A DNA stretch of 64,000 bases from Kribbella rubisoli (GTDB lineage: Bacteria; Actinomycetota; Actinomycetes; Propionibacteriales; Kribbellaceae). Under the pieces are notes generated by a model. It did not search any database. It saw only the letters and a list, made by a program, of their open reading frames with translations, and had not been told where the DNA came from. The DNA is taken from contig NZ_SHKR01000019.1 in NCBI RefSeq assembly GCF_004217145.1, forward strand, positions 62,001-126,000. The letters run 5' to 3'. Within the stretch, counting starts at the first letter, position 1; each line of letters starts with the position of its first letter. Made by a program: the position numbers and the translations under genes. Below, piece after piece: positions 32,358-42,540 of this stretch.

Positions 32358-32895
32358 GGCGGGACTCCAGCTTCTCGAGGGCGCGCTCGACGGCGGCGCG
32401 GACTGTTTGATCAGGGTCGTCGGCCAGCGGCCGGATCGCCTCGGCATGTTCGTACTCCCCCGCGACACCAACCGCACGAACGGCGGCCGCCCGAACCCGC
32501 GGCAACTCGTGCTCCAGCATCGGCAGCAACGCATCCACGAGCTGACCGAGCTCCCGCTGCGCCGCGATCCGCGCAACATGCTCACGAACCCGCCACGCCG
32601 GATCGCCCGCCGCGATCAGCAACGTGTCGACGACGTCATCGCGCCACACATACAGGAACACCCGGGCCGCCCAGACCCGGATCCAGTAGTAGTTCACCGG
32701 ATCAACAGGCGCCTGCCACCCGCCGGGGTTGTCCGACCCGGTGATCGCAACCAGCTTCGGCAACTCAGCGCCGTACGCCGCCTCGCCCGGGATCTCCCCG
32801 CTGAGGAATGCGACGCACCAGTCGATCACCGCGTCCTCGCCGTACTCCGCGCACGCGGCACGGACGACGTCGCGCGGCGACTCCCTCTCGCTCAT
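32338..32895 (-). CDS. HEAT-repeat-like protein
   Basis: 185 residues from ATG 32895. The second half is built of short helical pairs typical of HEAT repeats: PAWRVREHVARIAAQRELG, LPRVRAAAVRAVGVAGEYEH and PDQTVRAAVERALEKLE. The first half includes YYWIRVWAARVFLYVWRDD, another possible repeat. There is no catalytic motif, so a protein-binding scaffold role is inferred. It lies upstream of and overlaps a GNAT gene, so it may act with it. No signal peptide or membrane segment. Confidence 0.78.
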   Translation of the reverse strand: MSERESPRDVVRAACAEYGEDAVIDWCVAFLSGEIPGEAAYGAELPKLVAITGSDNPGGWQAPVDPVNYYWIRVWAARVFLYVWRDDVVDTLLIAAGDPAWRVREHVARIAAQRELGQLVDALLPMLEHELPRVRAAAVRAVGVAGEYEHAEAIRPLADDPDQTVRAAVERALEKLESRLDRPIR

Positions 32896-32939
32896 GAGGT
32901 CAGTAAACCGCGCGCCGCCGACAGTTCGGGAGACACGCC

Positions 32940-33170
32940 CTAGTGCTGCTTGGCCCACTCGGCTCGGTAGTCGTATCCGTCTTGGCCGGGTGACTCCCAG
33001 CGGACGCGCACCGAGCCGCCCGGCGGCAGCGAACGGAACCCCTCGGCCTCGATCACCGAGAAATGGGTCCAGCAACCGCCGGGGGTGCTGGGGCAGTCAA
33101 CGACGCCCCAGCCCTCGTCGTCGTGCCAGACCCGGACGACACCATCGTCCTCGCCTGCACGACGCTCCAC
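32940..33170 (-). CDS. Divergent cold-shock-domain protein
   Basis: 76 residues. The core VVRVWHDDEGWGVVDC, CWTHFSVIEAEGF and GSVRVRWESPGQDGYDYRAE follows the beta-strand plan of cold-shock domains (compare GxGFI...VFVHFSAI), ending with the usual second-half strands. The RNP-1 aromatic pattern is altered (GWGVV for GFGFI) and cysteines appear in the loop. It probably binds single-stranded nucleic acid, but less canonically than CspA. It lies three bases after the aconitase gene's stop, so it is probably co-transcribed with acnA. Confidence 0.75.
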   Translation of the reverse strand: MERRAGEDDGVVRVWHDDEGWGVVDCPSTPGGCWTHFSVIEAEGFRSLPPGGSVRVRWESPGQDGYDYRAEWAKQH

Positions 33171-33173
33171 CCG

Positions 33174-35948
<2,775 letters not shown>

Positions 35949-36060
35949 CAACCCGCTCCTCTGTCCAGAACCATGCCTGCTGACTGTCCGCTGCGCCCAT
36001 CCTGCCCAGCGCGTTGACCGGCCGCGAGGTCAGGTTCCCCTAACCCCGCGCCGAAAACTC

Positions 36061-36088
36061 TCTCGACATCAAGATACACGACATCGAG
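36061..36088 (-). promoter_or_regulatory. Paired CGACATCRAG sites upstream of acnA
   Basis: TCTCGACATCAAGA (36061-36074) is a near palindrome (TCTYGA-N2-TCRAGA). The half-unit CGACATCAAG recurs as CGACATCGAG 15 bases on (36079-36088). The pattern resembles MarR-family sites such as those described for Streptomyces TamR, which controls aconitase; that link is from memory and is inference. No MarR gene is in the window. Confidence 0.45.
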
Positions 36089-36104
36089 CCAACTTCGTGA
36101 GGCG

Positions 36105-37037
36105 TTATGAAACCTGTGGAAGAACTTCGGCCGCGATCAGGTCGAGGTGGTCGAGGTCCTTGAGGTCCATGATCTGGACGTACTGACGCTGCGAGCCGGC
36201 CGCGGCGAACTGGCCCAGCCGATCGACGACCTCGGCCGGCGTACCGGCGATGCTGTTCGCCTTCAGGTCGTCGACGTCGCGGCCGATCGCGTCGGCGCGC
36301 TGCTTCACCTCGGCGTCGTCCTTGCCGACTACGACGGTGTGCGCGGTCGACAGGGTGAGCGTCTTCGGGTCGCGGCCGATCTCCTCGCAGGCAGCCTGAA
36401 CGCGCTTGTACAGCTCGCCGGCGGCTTCGACCGAGCAGAAGTTCGCGTTGAACTCCGCGGCGTACTTCGCGGCCAGCGCCGGCGTCTTCTTCTTGCCGCT
36501 GCCGCCGATGATGATCGGCGGGTGCGGCTGCTGGACCGGCTTCGGCAACGCCGGGGAGTTTTCGAGCTGGTAGTGCTCGCCTTGGAACGCGTACTTCTCG
36601 CCGACGGGCGTGTCCCACAGGCCGGTGATCAGCTCGAGCTGCTCTGCGAGCAGCTCGAAACGCGTGCGGGTGTCGGGGAACGTCAGGCCGTACGCCTTGT
36701 GCTCGCCCTCGAACCAGCCGGCGCCGAGGCCGAGCTCGGCGCGGCCGCCGCTCATCTGGTCGACCTGCGCGACCGAGATCGCGAGTACGCCGGGGTTGCG
36801 GAACGTCGCGGAGCTGACGAGCGTGCCGAGCTTGATCGTGCTGGTCTCGCGGGCCAGGCCGGCGAGCGTGATCCAGGAGTCGGTCGGCCCCGGAAGGCCG
36901 TCGCGATCGCCCATGGCGAGGTAGTGGTCCGAGCGGAAGAACGCGTCGAAGCCGTTCTCCTCGGTCTTGCGGGCGACCGCCAGGAGGTCGTCGTACGAGG
37001 CGCCTTGCTGCGGTTCGGTGAAGATCCTGAGAAGCAT
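36105..37037 (-). CDS. LLM-class F420-dependent oxidoreductase
   Basis: 310 residues of the luciferase-like monooxygenase TIM barrel, in the actinobacterial group that uses coenzyme F420. It begins MLLRIFTEPQQGASYDDLLA and contains GFDAFFRSDHYLAMGDRDG, the LGTLVSSATFRNPGVLAI segment and the flavin-binding GLGAGWFEGEHKAYGL. The terminal region TPAEVVDRLGQFAAAGSQRQ is also typical. Substrate unknown. It lies ten bases after the giant repeat gene on the same strand, so the two are probably co-transcribed. ATG 37037 is chosen because family homology begins there. Confidence 0.9.
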   Translation of the reverse strand: MLLRIFTEPQQGASYDDLLAVARKTEENGFDAFFRSDHYLAMGDRDGLPGPTDSWITLAGLARETSTIKLGTLVSSATFRNPGVLAISVAQVDQMSGGRAELGLGAGWFEGEHKAYGLTFPDTRTRFELLAEQLELITGLWDTPVGEKYAFQGEHYQLENSPALPKPVQQPHPPIIIGGSGKKKTPALAAKYAAEFNANFCSVEAAGELYKRVQAACEEIGRDPKTLTLSTAHTVVVGKDDAEVKQRADAIGRDVDDLKANSIAGTPAEVVDRLGQFAAAGSQRQYVQIMDLKDLDHLDLIAAEVLPQVS

Positions 37038-37047
37038 GGCGCCAACG

Positions 37048-40000
37048 CTATCTTGCGCTGGTGTACAGCTTCTCCAGGTACGACGGCTGCCATTCCGGGC
37101 CGCGGCTGTACAGGCGGCGTACGAGCCCATTGACGTCGAGGCGCGGCTCGATCGGGTTGTCCCACCAGTCGGGCACCTGGTCGTACCACCGGTCGATCCG
37201 GAGCGTGCGGCCGGCGGCGTCGATCCGCGCGAACAGCCACCCGCCCAGCGCGCTGCGCTGCTCGGTCAGCCACAGGTCGCCGAGCAGTCCGCTCAGCTTG
37301 TCCGCGGCGTACTCCGGGTCGTCCACGTCGGGCGGCTCCAGATCGAACCGGTACGACGGGGCGGCCGGGTCGAGCACCTGCACCTGAATCGTGAACCCCG
37401 AAGGCACAATCGCCGTCCGAGCCCGACACCAGGCCCGCAACGCCAACACCGCATCCGATTCCTCAGGCCGCGGCCGAGGCCGCTCCGCCTCCGCCCGCAT
37501 AGCCTCCTCAATAGACCCCGGCACCACCGCAATCCGAGGCCCATCCCCGCCCACCAACCCCAACCCCGGGATAGACATCCGCCCGGCAACCACAGCCGCA
37601 TCTACCCCGGCCTGGTCCCCGTGGTCCGGGTGGTCCTCGCGCTCGCCCTGCTCCTCGCGGCGCGTCTCCCAGTCGGCCGCATCCGCCCAAGCGGGATCGC
37701 CTACCTGATCCGCACGCGACCGAGCAGCACCGTTCGTCTGCTGCGCCCCGTTCGCGCCGTACGCCCGATCCACGCCGTTCGTGGCCTCGGCTTCTCGACC
37801 CCACTCATCACGCTCACCCGACCACGCCGTCGCCTCGCCCTCCCCCGCAGCAGGCAGGTCGTCGAACCCGACCGCCTGCGTCTCCCCCGTCGGCGCATCG
37901 TCATCAACAACCGGCACAACCCCGGTCGGCCAGTCATCCTCAGGATCCCCGACATAGTCAGCCCGCTCGTCGGCCCCGCCACCAGCCCACTCCGCCGACG
38001 CGGACCCAGCCGAAGCACCCGCGGCCGAGACATCCCCGGGCCTAGCCCCCTCGGACGACGGCGCGGCATGGTCGCGCGGCGCAGGTTCGGTGGCCTCCGG
38101 GGTACGCGCCGAGCTGTCGGCGTACATATCCCATCTCGCATCGAGCCGAGCCACCTGCGATTGCTCGGAATCGGAACCAGGCCAGGTCTCCGGCTCAGCA
38201 GTGGACAGCCCGTTCGCGCTTGCGGCAGGCCGCGACTGCCGCTCCAGCGGATGGGGCTCAGCTCCTGGCCGCGAGGCCGGCCGAGCCTGCTCCGGGTTCG
38301 GGAGTGGCTCGGGTTCCGGGTCCGGTTGCGGCTGGGGTTCTGGTTCCGGCAGCGGTTCGGGCGCAGGTTCGGGCTCCGGCTCGGGGAACGGCTCGGGCTG
38401 CGGTTCAGGATCCGGCTGCGGCTCCGGATCAGGGAACGGCTCCGGCAGAGGCTCCGGCTGCGGGAACGGTTCCGGATCAGGCGTCGGCTCCGGCCCCGGG
38501 AAGGGCTCAGGCCGCGGCCCTGGGCCGGGGAACGGCTCAGGATGCGGCGTCGGACCTGGCGTCGGCTCAGGGCTCGGACCCGGGTACGGACCAGGGCCTG
38601 GGTGCGGTGCTGGCTCGGGGTGGGGCGGATTCGGCTCGGGCCATGGGGCGGGGTGCGGCTCTGGCTGGGGCCAGGGCTCTGGGCGCGGCTGCGGCTGTGG
38701 CCAGGGCTGAGGATCTACTTGACCCTTAGCCTCGCCCCACCCAGCCTCAGCACCACCCTCAGCCGCCTGCGACTCGGCATCTGCCTCAACTGCACGGCTC
38801 CGGGCGTCGCGAGTCGCCGCGGGCCGACCGTAGATCTCGTCCTCGTCGGCATCCGCCTCAAACGCGTCGTACCGTCCACTCGGCCGATCGAGCGCGGATC
38901 CAGCTCGCCGGTCGTCTCGCGCTTGTGCCGACTCGTCCTCAGCTCGCGCCGAGTCCTGCGCGCGTGTGTCTGCCGAGTCCTGCACGTGTGCGTCTGCGGA
39001 GGCTGGGAGTACGTCGGATGCCTCTGCGGCTGAGGGCTCCTCGAGTACCGCGGGGATCTCGGCGGTCTGGTCGTCGGCGTCCAGGTCGCCGGACAGCTCG
39101 TCAGCGGGACGGTCGGGCTCGGCGGGATCGGCTGTGCGGGCGACCGGGCGGGGCTCGCTGGGCTGCTGGGTTGTCGATTGGTTGTCGTGGGAGGACTCGA
39201 CTGGTGGGTACTGCGGGGCCGGCGGCTGAGGCTGAGTGGCGGTGACTGGGGCGAAGGGTGAAGGGCCGGTGAAGGAGGCGAGATCTTCCTCTTCCTCGTG
39301 CTCTTGCTCGGTCGCGGGGGGTGGGTCGAGGACTGCGGCGATTTCGGCGGTGGGGGCGTCGTCGTCTTCCTGGTCGGCGGATGACGGACCGCCTGCGGCC
39401 TGCGACTGTGCGAAGGTCGAGTCGGGTGCGGCTGCCTCGGCTGAGGCGCTGGGGGCGAACGGCGAGCCGGATGGGGCTGCGTGGGGGGCGTTCGGGGCGA
39501 AGGGTGAGTCAGCTGGTGCCGCGTCCGGGTGTGAGGCTGGGGCGAACGGGGAGCTCGCGGGGGCGGCAGCTGGAGGCGCGGTTGGCTCTTGGGCCTGGGG
39601 CTGGCCCGCAGCACCGGGCTGGGCGAGCTGGAAAGGCTGCGGAGGCGCTCCGAAGTGGGCGGTCGCGCCGGACTCGGCGGGTGTGCCGGGGTGGGCAGGC
39701 TGCTCGGAGTAGGCGGTGGCCGGGTTGGTGCCGGGGTGGGGTGGCTGGGCCTGCGTCGGGTTGGTGGTTCGGTGGGACGGTGGGTTTTCTACCCATTCGC
39801 CGTTGATCCAGGCGGGGCCGGTCCAGGCAGGGTTGTTTTCGGCGGTGTCGTCGGCGAAGGGGTTGTATTCGCTGGTGGCTTCTTGGTTGGACCAGTCGGG
39901 TTGTTCGGCGGTCTCCCAGTCCTGCTCGTCGGGGGACGGGGCTGCGGCGGCGGGGGCGTCGGCGAAGAGGCTGTTGTAGAAGTCGTCGCCTTCGTACTGG

Positions 40001-41190
40001 CCGCCGCCTACGCGTGGGGGCTCGGCCGACGGGAGGGTCGGGTCGTACGTCGGCGTCGGCAGGCCGGGGCTCTGGACGTCGTGGGGCAGGTACGTGCCTG
40101 GGCCTGGGCCGGCGGAGGGCTGGTGCGGCTCGGGTTGTACGGCGGGGGTGGAGCCGGTGTCGTGTTTGCGGCGGCGAAGCCAGCCCTGCTTCTTCCCGGT
40201 GACCCCGTAGTCATCCTGCCCGCCAGTCCCGCGCCCGTCGGTGTCGTAGGAAGCCGTTCCGTACGCTGCAGCCTCCTGCCCGGCAGCATCGTGGCCGCTG
40301 GCTCCAGCCTCGGCTGCGTCGGGCCAGCCCGCCTCGTACGCGGCAGGCGGCTGGCCGGCCGGCGGGTGGGGAGGTGGGGCGTCGATGGGTTGGCCGGTGA
40401 AGGGGCTGATGCCAGGTGGGACGACGTACGACTCTTCGTCCTCGGGGGGCGAGGACGGGGGTCGGCTGTCGGGACTTCCAATCACGAGATCTTCAACGAC
40501 CGACACCTCGGCTGTGTCAGGGTCGTCGGCGAAACTTGCCGGTACTGCAAAGTTTCGGGTGAAGTCCTCTGCCGCCGCGACCCCCGCCGCGATCTCCGGC
40601 TGCACCGGCGAGCGCGGGTCGATCCGGAAGTGCGAGAAGAACCTCCCCAGCGCCTCCTCGGTGATCCCCGGCCCCAGCGCCGCCCGGATCAGCTCGACGC
40701 CGTACGGACGCAACTCGTCGAGTCCATCGAGGTAGTCGGCCCACTCGGCGACCCACTCGATCATCTCGTCGGCCGCAGCCTCGTCCGAGGTGATCCACCC
40801 GCCGATCGGCTGGAACCCGTCGTCGACCGGCTGCCACGGATCTCCCGGGTACGACGCCCGCGCCCACGTCCCGTTGAACGCGCCGTACACGAACCCGAGC
40901 TCGCCCGCCGCTTGCCGCTTCCGAACCTCGGGCTGACCGATCCAGTCCGGCGACCCGGCCAGCAGGTCAGCTCCCGCGGTCGCGCTGTGCTGCGTGTGGA
41001 AGCCCCACAGCACCACCCGGCCGTCGCCGAGCCGGGCCAGTCGCAGCACGGAAGCGGTCTCGTCCTGGTGGTGGTACCCGTCGGCGTCGGCGTACCACCG
41101 GCGGTCGAAGCCCGTGGCATGGGCGACCGCTGCGAGTGCGGTCCAGCGGGACCGCAACTCCTCAGGGTCGTCCAGGTCAACGAGCGGCAT
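37048..41190 (-). CDS. Giant low-complexity protein (1380 aa) with P/E-repeat core and globular ends
   Basis: 1380 residues with no signal peptide or membrane segment. Residues 1-220 look globular (VVLWGFHTQHSATAGADLLA, then NGTWARASYPGDPWQP). Residues about 230-825 are disordered, rich in Pro, Ala, Gly, Gln, Asp and Glu with scattered short blocks. Residues about 825-970 are a Pro-Glu/Gln repeat. Residues about 1230-1380 are globular again (YRFDLEPPDVDDPEYAADKL, then RIDRWYDQVPDWWDNPIEPR), with a faint resemblance to YezG-like immunity proteins that I would not rely on. It sits between the RNA methyltransferase and an LLM oxidoreductase on one strand. I do not recognise the family; a scaffold or effector is possible. 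GGAG precedes the ATG. Confidence 0.75.
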   Translation of the reverse strand: MPLVDLDDPEELRSRWTALAAVAHATGFDRRWYADADGYHHQDETASVLRLARLGDGRVVLWGFHTQHSATAGADLLAGSPDWIGQPEVRKRQAAGELGFVYGAFNGTWARASYPGDPWQPVDDGFQPIGGWITSDEAAADEMIEWVAEWADYLDGLDELRPYGVELIRAALGPGITEEALGRFFSHFRIDPRSPVQPEIAAGVAAAEDFTRNFAVPASFADDPDTAEVSVVEDLVIGSPDSRPPSSPPEDEESYVVPPGISPFTGQPIDAPPPHPPAGQPPAAYEAGWPDAAEAGASGHDAAGQEAAAYGTASYDTDGRGTGGQDDYGVTGKKQGWLRRRKHDTGSTPAVQPEPHQPSAGPGPGTYLPHDVQSPGLPTPTYDPTLPSAEPPRVGGGQYEGDDFYNSLFADAPAAAAPSPDEQDWETAEQPDWSNQEATSEYNPFADDTAENNPAWTGPAWINGEWVENPPSHRTTNPTQAQPPHPGTNPATAYSEQPAHPGTPAESGATAHFGAPPQPFQLAQPGAAGQPQAQEPTAPPAAAPASSPFAPASHPDAAPADSPFAPNAPHAAPSGSPFAPSASAEAAAPDSTFAQSQAAGGPSSADQEDDDAPTAEIAAVLDPPPATEQEHEEEEDLASFTGPSPFAPVTATQPQPPAPQYPPVESSHDNQSTTQQPSEPRPVARTADPAEPDRPADELSGDLDADDQTAEIPAVLEEPSAAEASDVLPASADAHVQDSADTRAQDSARAEDESAQARDDRRAGSALDRPSGRYDAFEADADEDEIYGRPAATRDARSRAVEADAESQAAEGGAEAGWGEAKGQVDPQPWPQPQPRPEPWPQPEPHPAPWPEPNPPHPEPAPHPGPGPYPGPSPEPTPGPTPHPEPFPGPGPRPEPFPGPEPTPDPEPFPQPEPLPEPFPDPEPQPDPEPQPEPFPEPEPEPAPEPLPEPEPQPQPDPEPEPLPNPEQARPASRPGAEPHPLERQSRPAASANGLSTAEPETWPGSDSEQSQVARLDARWDMYADSSARTPEATEPAPRDHAAPSSEGARPGDVSAAGASAGSASAEWAGGGADERADYVGDPEDDWPTGVVPVVDDDAPTGETQAVGFDDLPAAGEGEATAWSGERDEWGREAEATNGVDRAYGANGAQQTNGAARSRADQVGDPAWADAADWETRREEQGEREDHPDHGDQAGVDAAVVAGRMSIPGLGLVGGDGPRIAVVPGSIEEAMRAEAERPRPRPEESDAVLALRAWCRARTAIVPSGFTIQVQVLDPAAPSYRFDLEPPDVDDPEYAADKLSGLLGDLWLTEQRSALGGWLFARIDAAGRTLRIDRWYDQVPDWWDNPIEPRLDVNGLVRRLYSRGPEWQPSYLEKLYTSAR
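38280..38715 (-). repeat. Degenerate 6-bp coding repeat (Pro-X / PEP tract)
   Basis: About 430 bases in which every second codon is proline, alternating with Glu, Gln, Asp, Gly, Phe or Leu (for example PEPFPGPGPRPEPFPGPEP). On the + strand it appears as runs of GGTTCCGG/GGCTCGGG. The repeat is imperfect enough to have diverged by substitution but is likely to vary in length between strains. It encodes residues about 825-970 of the giant protein. Confidence 0.85.
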
Positions 41191-41225
41191 CAGGTCTCCA
41201 GCGCATTGGAATCCAGCCCCAGACG

Positions 41226-42425
41226 CTACCCGAGGGTTCCCCCACTCACCAGTTCACTATCCACAGGCTCGAGGATGGCCACGCACTCGATGTGGTGGGT
41301 CATCCCGAACAGATCGAAGGCCCGCAGCGACGCGATCCCGTAGCCGAGCCGCCCGAACGTCTTCAGGTCCCGCGCCAGGGCCGCCGGGTCGCACGCCACG
41401 TACGCGATACGCCGCGGCCCGAGCGCCGCAACCCGCCGTACGACGTCCTTGCCGGCGCCTGTCCGCGGTGGATCCAGTACGACGAGGTCCACGTGCTCGA
41501 GGCCCTGCCCGGCCGCCGCGTTCAGCACCCGGTCGACGTCGCCGCTCTCCAGCGTCACGTCCTTGAGGTCGTGCAGGTTCCGCCGGGCGTTCCGGACCGC
41601 GTCCTTGTCGCCCTCGATCGCCAGCACCGCACAACCAGCCTCGGCCAGGAACGCAGCGAACAGCCCCACACCGGAGTACAGATCCAGCGCGGTCTCCCCC
41701 GCAGCTGGCTCCAGTCCGCTGAGTACCGCGTCCAGGAGCGTCTCCGGCGCCGCCGGGTGGACCTGCCAGAAGCCACCGGCCTCCACTAGGAAGCGCCGCT
41801 CCCGCACCACCTCGACCAGCCGCTCGCCAGGGTCCCGGTCGGTCTGTACCGCGGTCTTGCCCTCCGACGACACCACCGCCTGTACGGACGACACGCCGGG
41901 CCACCGCGACGACAGCACGTCCGGAGTCCCCGGATGGGCGATCAGGCACCGGTCGATCGGCACCAGGTCGTGTGAGCGGTGCGCGTACATGCCGGGCCGC
42001 TCGTCTACGACGGCGTACCGCATCCGCGTCCGCCAGCCCAGACCATCATCGCCGGGCGACTCCATCACGATCGACCGCTCGATCCCACCGATCCGCCGGA
42101 GCGTGTCCGACACCACGGTCGCCTTCAGCCGGCGCTGCTCGACGATGTTCGCGTGCTGGAAGTCACACCCGCCGCAGAGCCCCGGACCGGCGTACGGGCA
42201 CGGCGGCTCGATCCGCTGCGGGGACGGCGTCAGTACGGACACCGCGTCCGCGCGCAGGTACTTGGCGGTCTGCTCGGTGATCCGGGCGTGCACCAGCTCC
42301 CCCGGCAGCGCATGCCGGACGAACACCACCTGCCCCTCGTGCCGGGCGACACAGTGTCCCCCGTGCGCGACTGGCCCTACCTCCAGCTCGACTACCTCCC
42401 CAACCAGACTGTCTTCGCCGGTCAT
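41226..42425 (-). CDS. Class I SAM-dependent RNA (uracil-5-) methyltransferase, TrmA/RlmD family
   Basis: 399 residues. The N-terminal TRAM domain (VGEVVELEVGPVAHGGHCVA) is followed by the [4Fe-4S] cysteines in PCPYAGPGLCGGCDFQH, with the fourth probably in DRCLIAHPG. The Rossmann fold carries SAM motif I ETALDLYSGVGLFAAFLA, the DPPRTGAG motif with catalytic base and VACDPAALARDLKTF with the covalent cysteine. It methylates U to m5U in tRNA or 23S rRNA; which one is not decidable here. M. tuberculosis Rv2689c occupies the same place beside the K+ module, as recalled. A large inverted repeat covers its ribosome-binding site and ATG. Confidence 0.92.
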   Translation of the reverse strand: MTGEDSLVGEVVELEVGPVAHGGHCVARHEGQVVFVRHALPGELVHARITEQTAKYLRADAVSVLTPSPQRIEPPCPYAGPGLCGGCDFQHANIVEQRRLKATVVSDTLRRIGGIERSIVMESPGDDGLGWRTRMRYAVVDERPGMYAHRSHDLVPIDRCLIAHPGTPDVLSSRWPGVSSVQAVVSSEGKTAVQTDRDPGERLVEVVRERRFLVEAGGFWQVHPAAPETLLDAVLSGLEPAAGETALDLYSGVGLFAAFLAEAGCAVLAIEGDKDAVRNARRNLHDLKDVTLESGDVDRVLNAAAGQGLEHVDLVVLDPPRTGAGKDVVRRVAALGPRRIAYVACDPAALARDLKTFGRLGYGIASLRAFDLFGMTHHIECVAILEPVDSELVSGGTLG

Positions 42426-42509
42426 GGGGCCTCCCGCCCTGGACTGAGGAGCGGAGGGAGCAAAGCGACCGGAGCGACGAGGGAAGGGCGGGAGTTACAG
42501 CCCCATGAC
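42421..42509 (-). promoter_or_regulatory. Composite inverted repeat enclosing the RNA methyltransferase start
   Basis: GTCATGGGG (42421-42429) pairs with CCCCATGAC (42501-42509), and CTCCCGCCCT (42431-42440) pairs with AGGGCGGGAG (42485-42494). On the mRNA the downstream arm contains both the GGGAGG ribosome-binding site and the ATG at 42425, so folding would close translation initiation. It may also be the terminator of the permease gene that ends at 42541. The loop of about 44 bases is rich in GGAGCGA-type sequence. Confidence 0.6.
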
Positions 42510-42540
42510 CCGCCGCGACGAAGTCGCGGCATCAATACTG

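Noticed and set aside
38280..38715. Repeat tract as a possible CRISPR array or satellite
   Set aside because: The period is six bases in frame with a long gene and encodes alternating proline; there are no unique spacers of constant length.
38090..41343. Long + strand reading frames rich in Gly/Ser or Gly/Val opposite the giant repeat gene
   Set aside because: They are mirror images of the proline-rich minus-strand gene at high GC, lack ribosome-binding sites and look like no protein family.
42426..42540. c-di-AMP (ydaO-type) riboswitch for the KimA-like permease
   Set aside because: The structured region lies after the permease gene, not before it, and shows only a simple inverted repeat.
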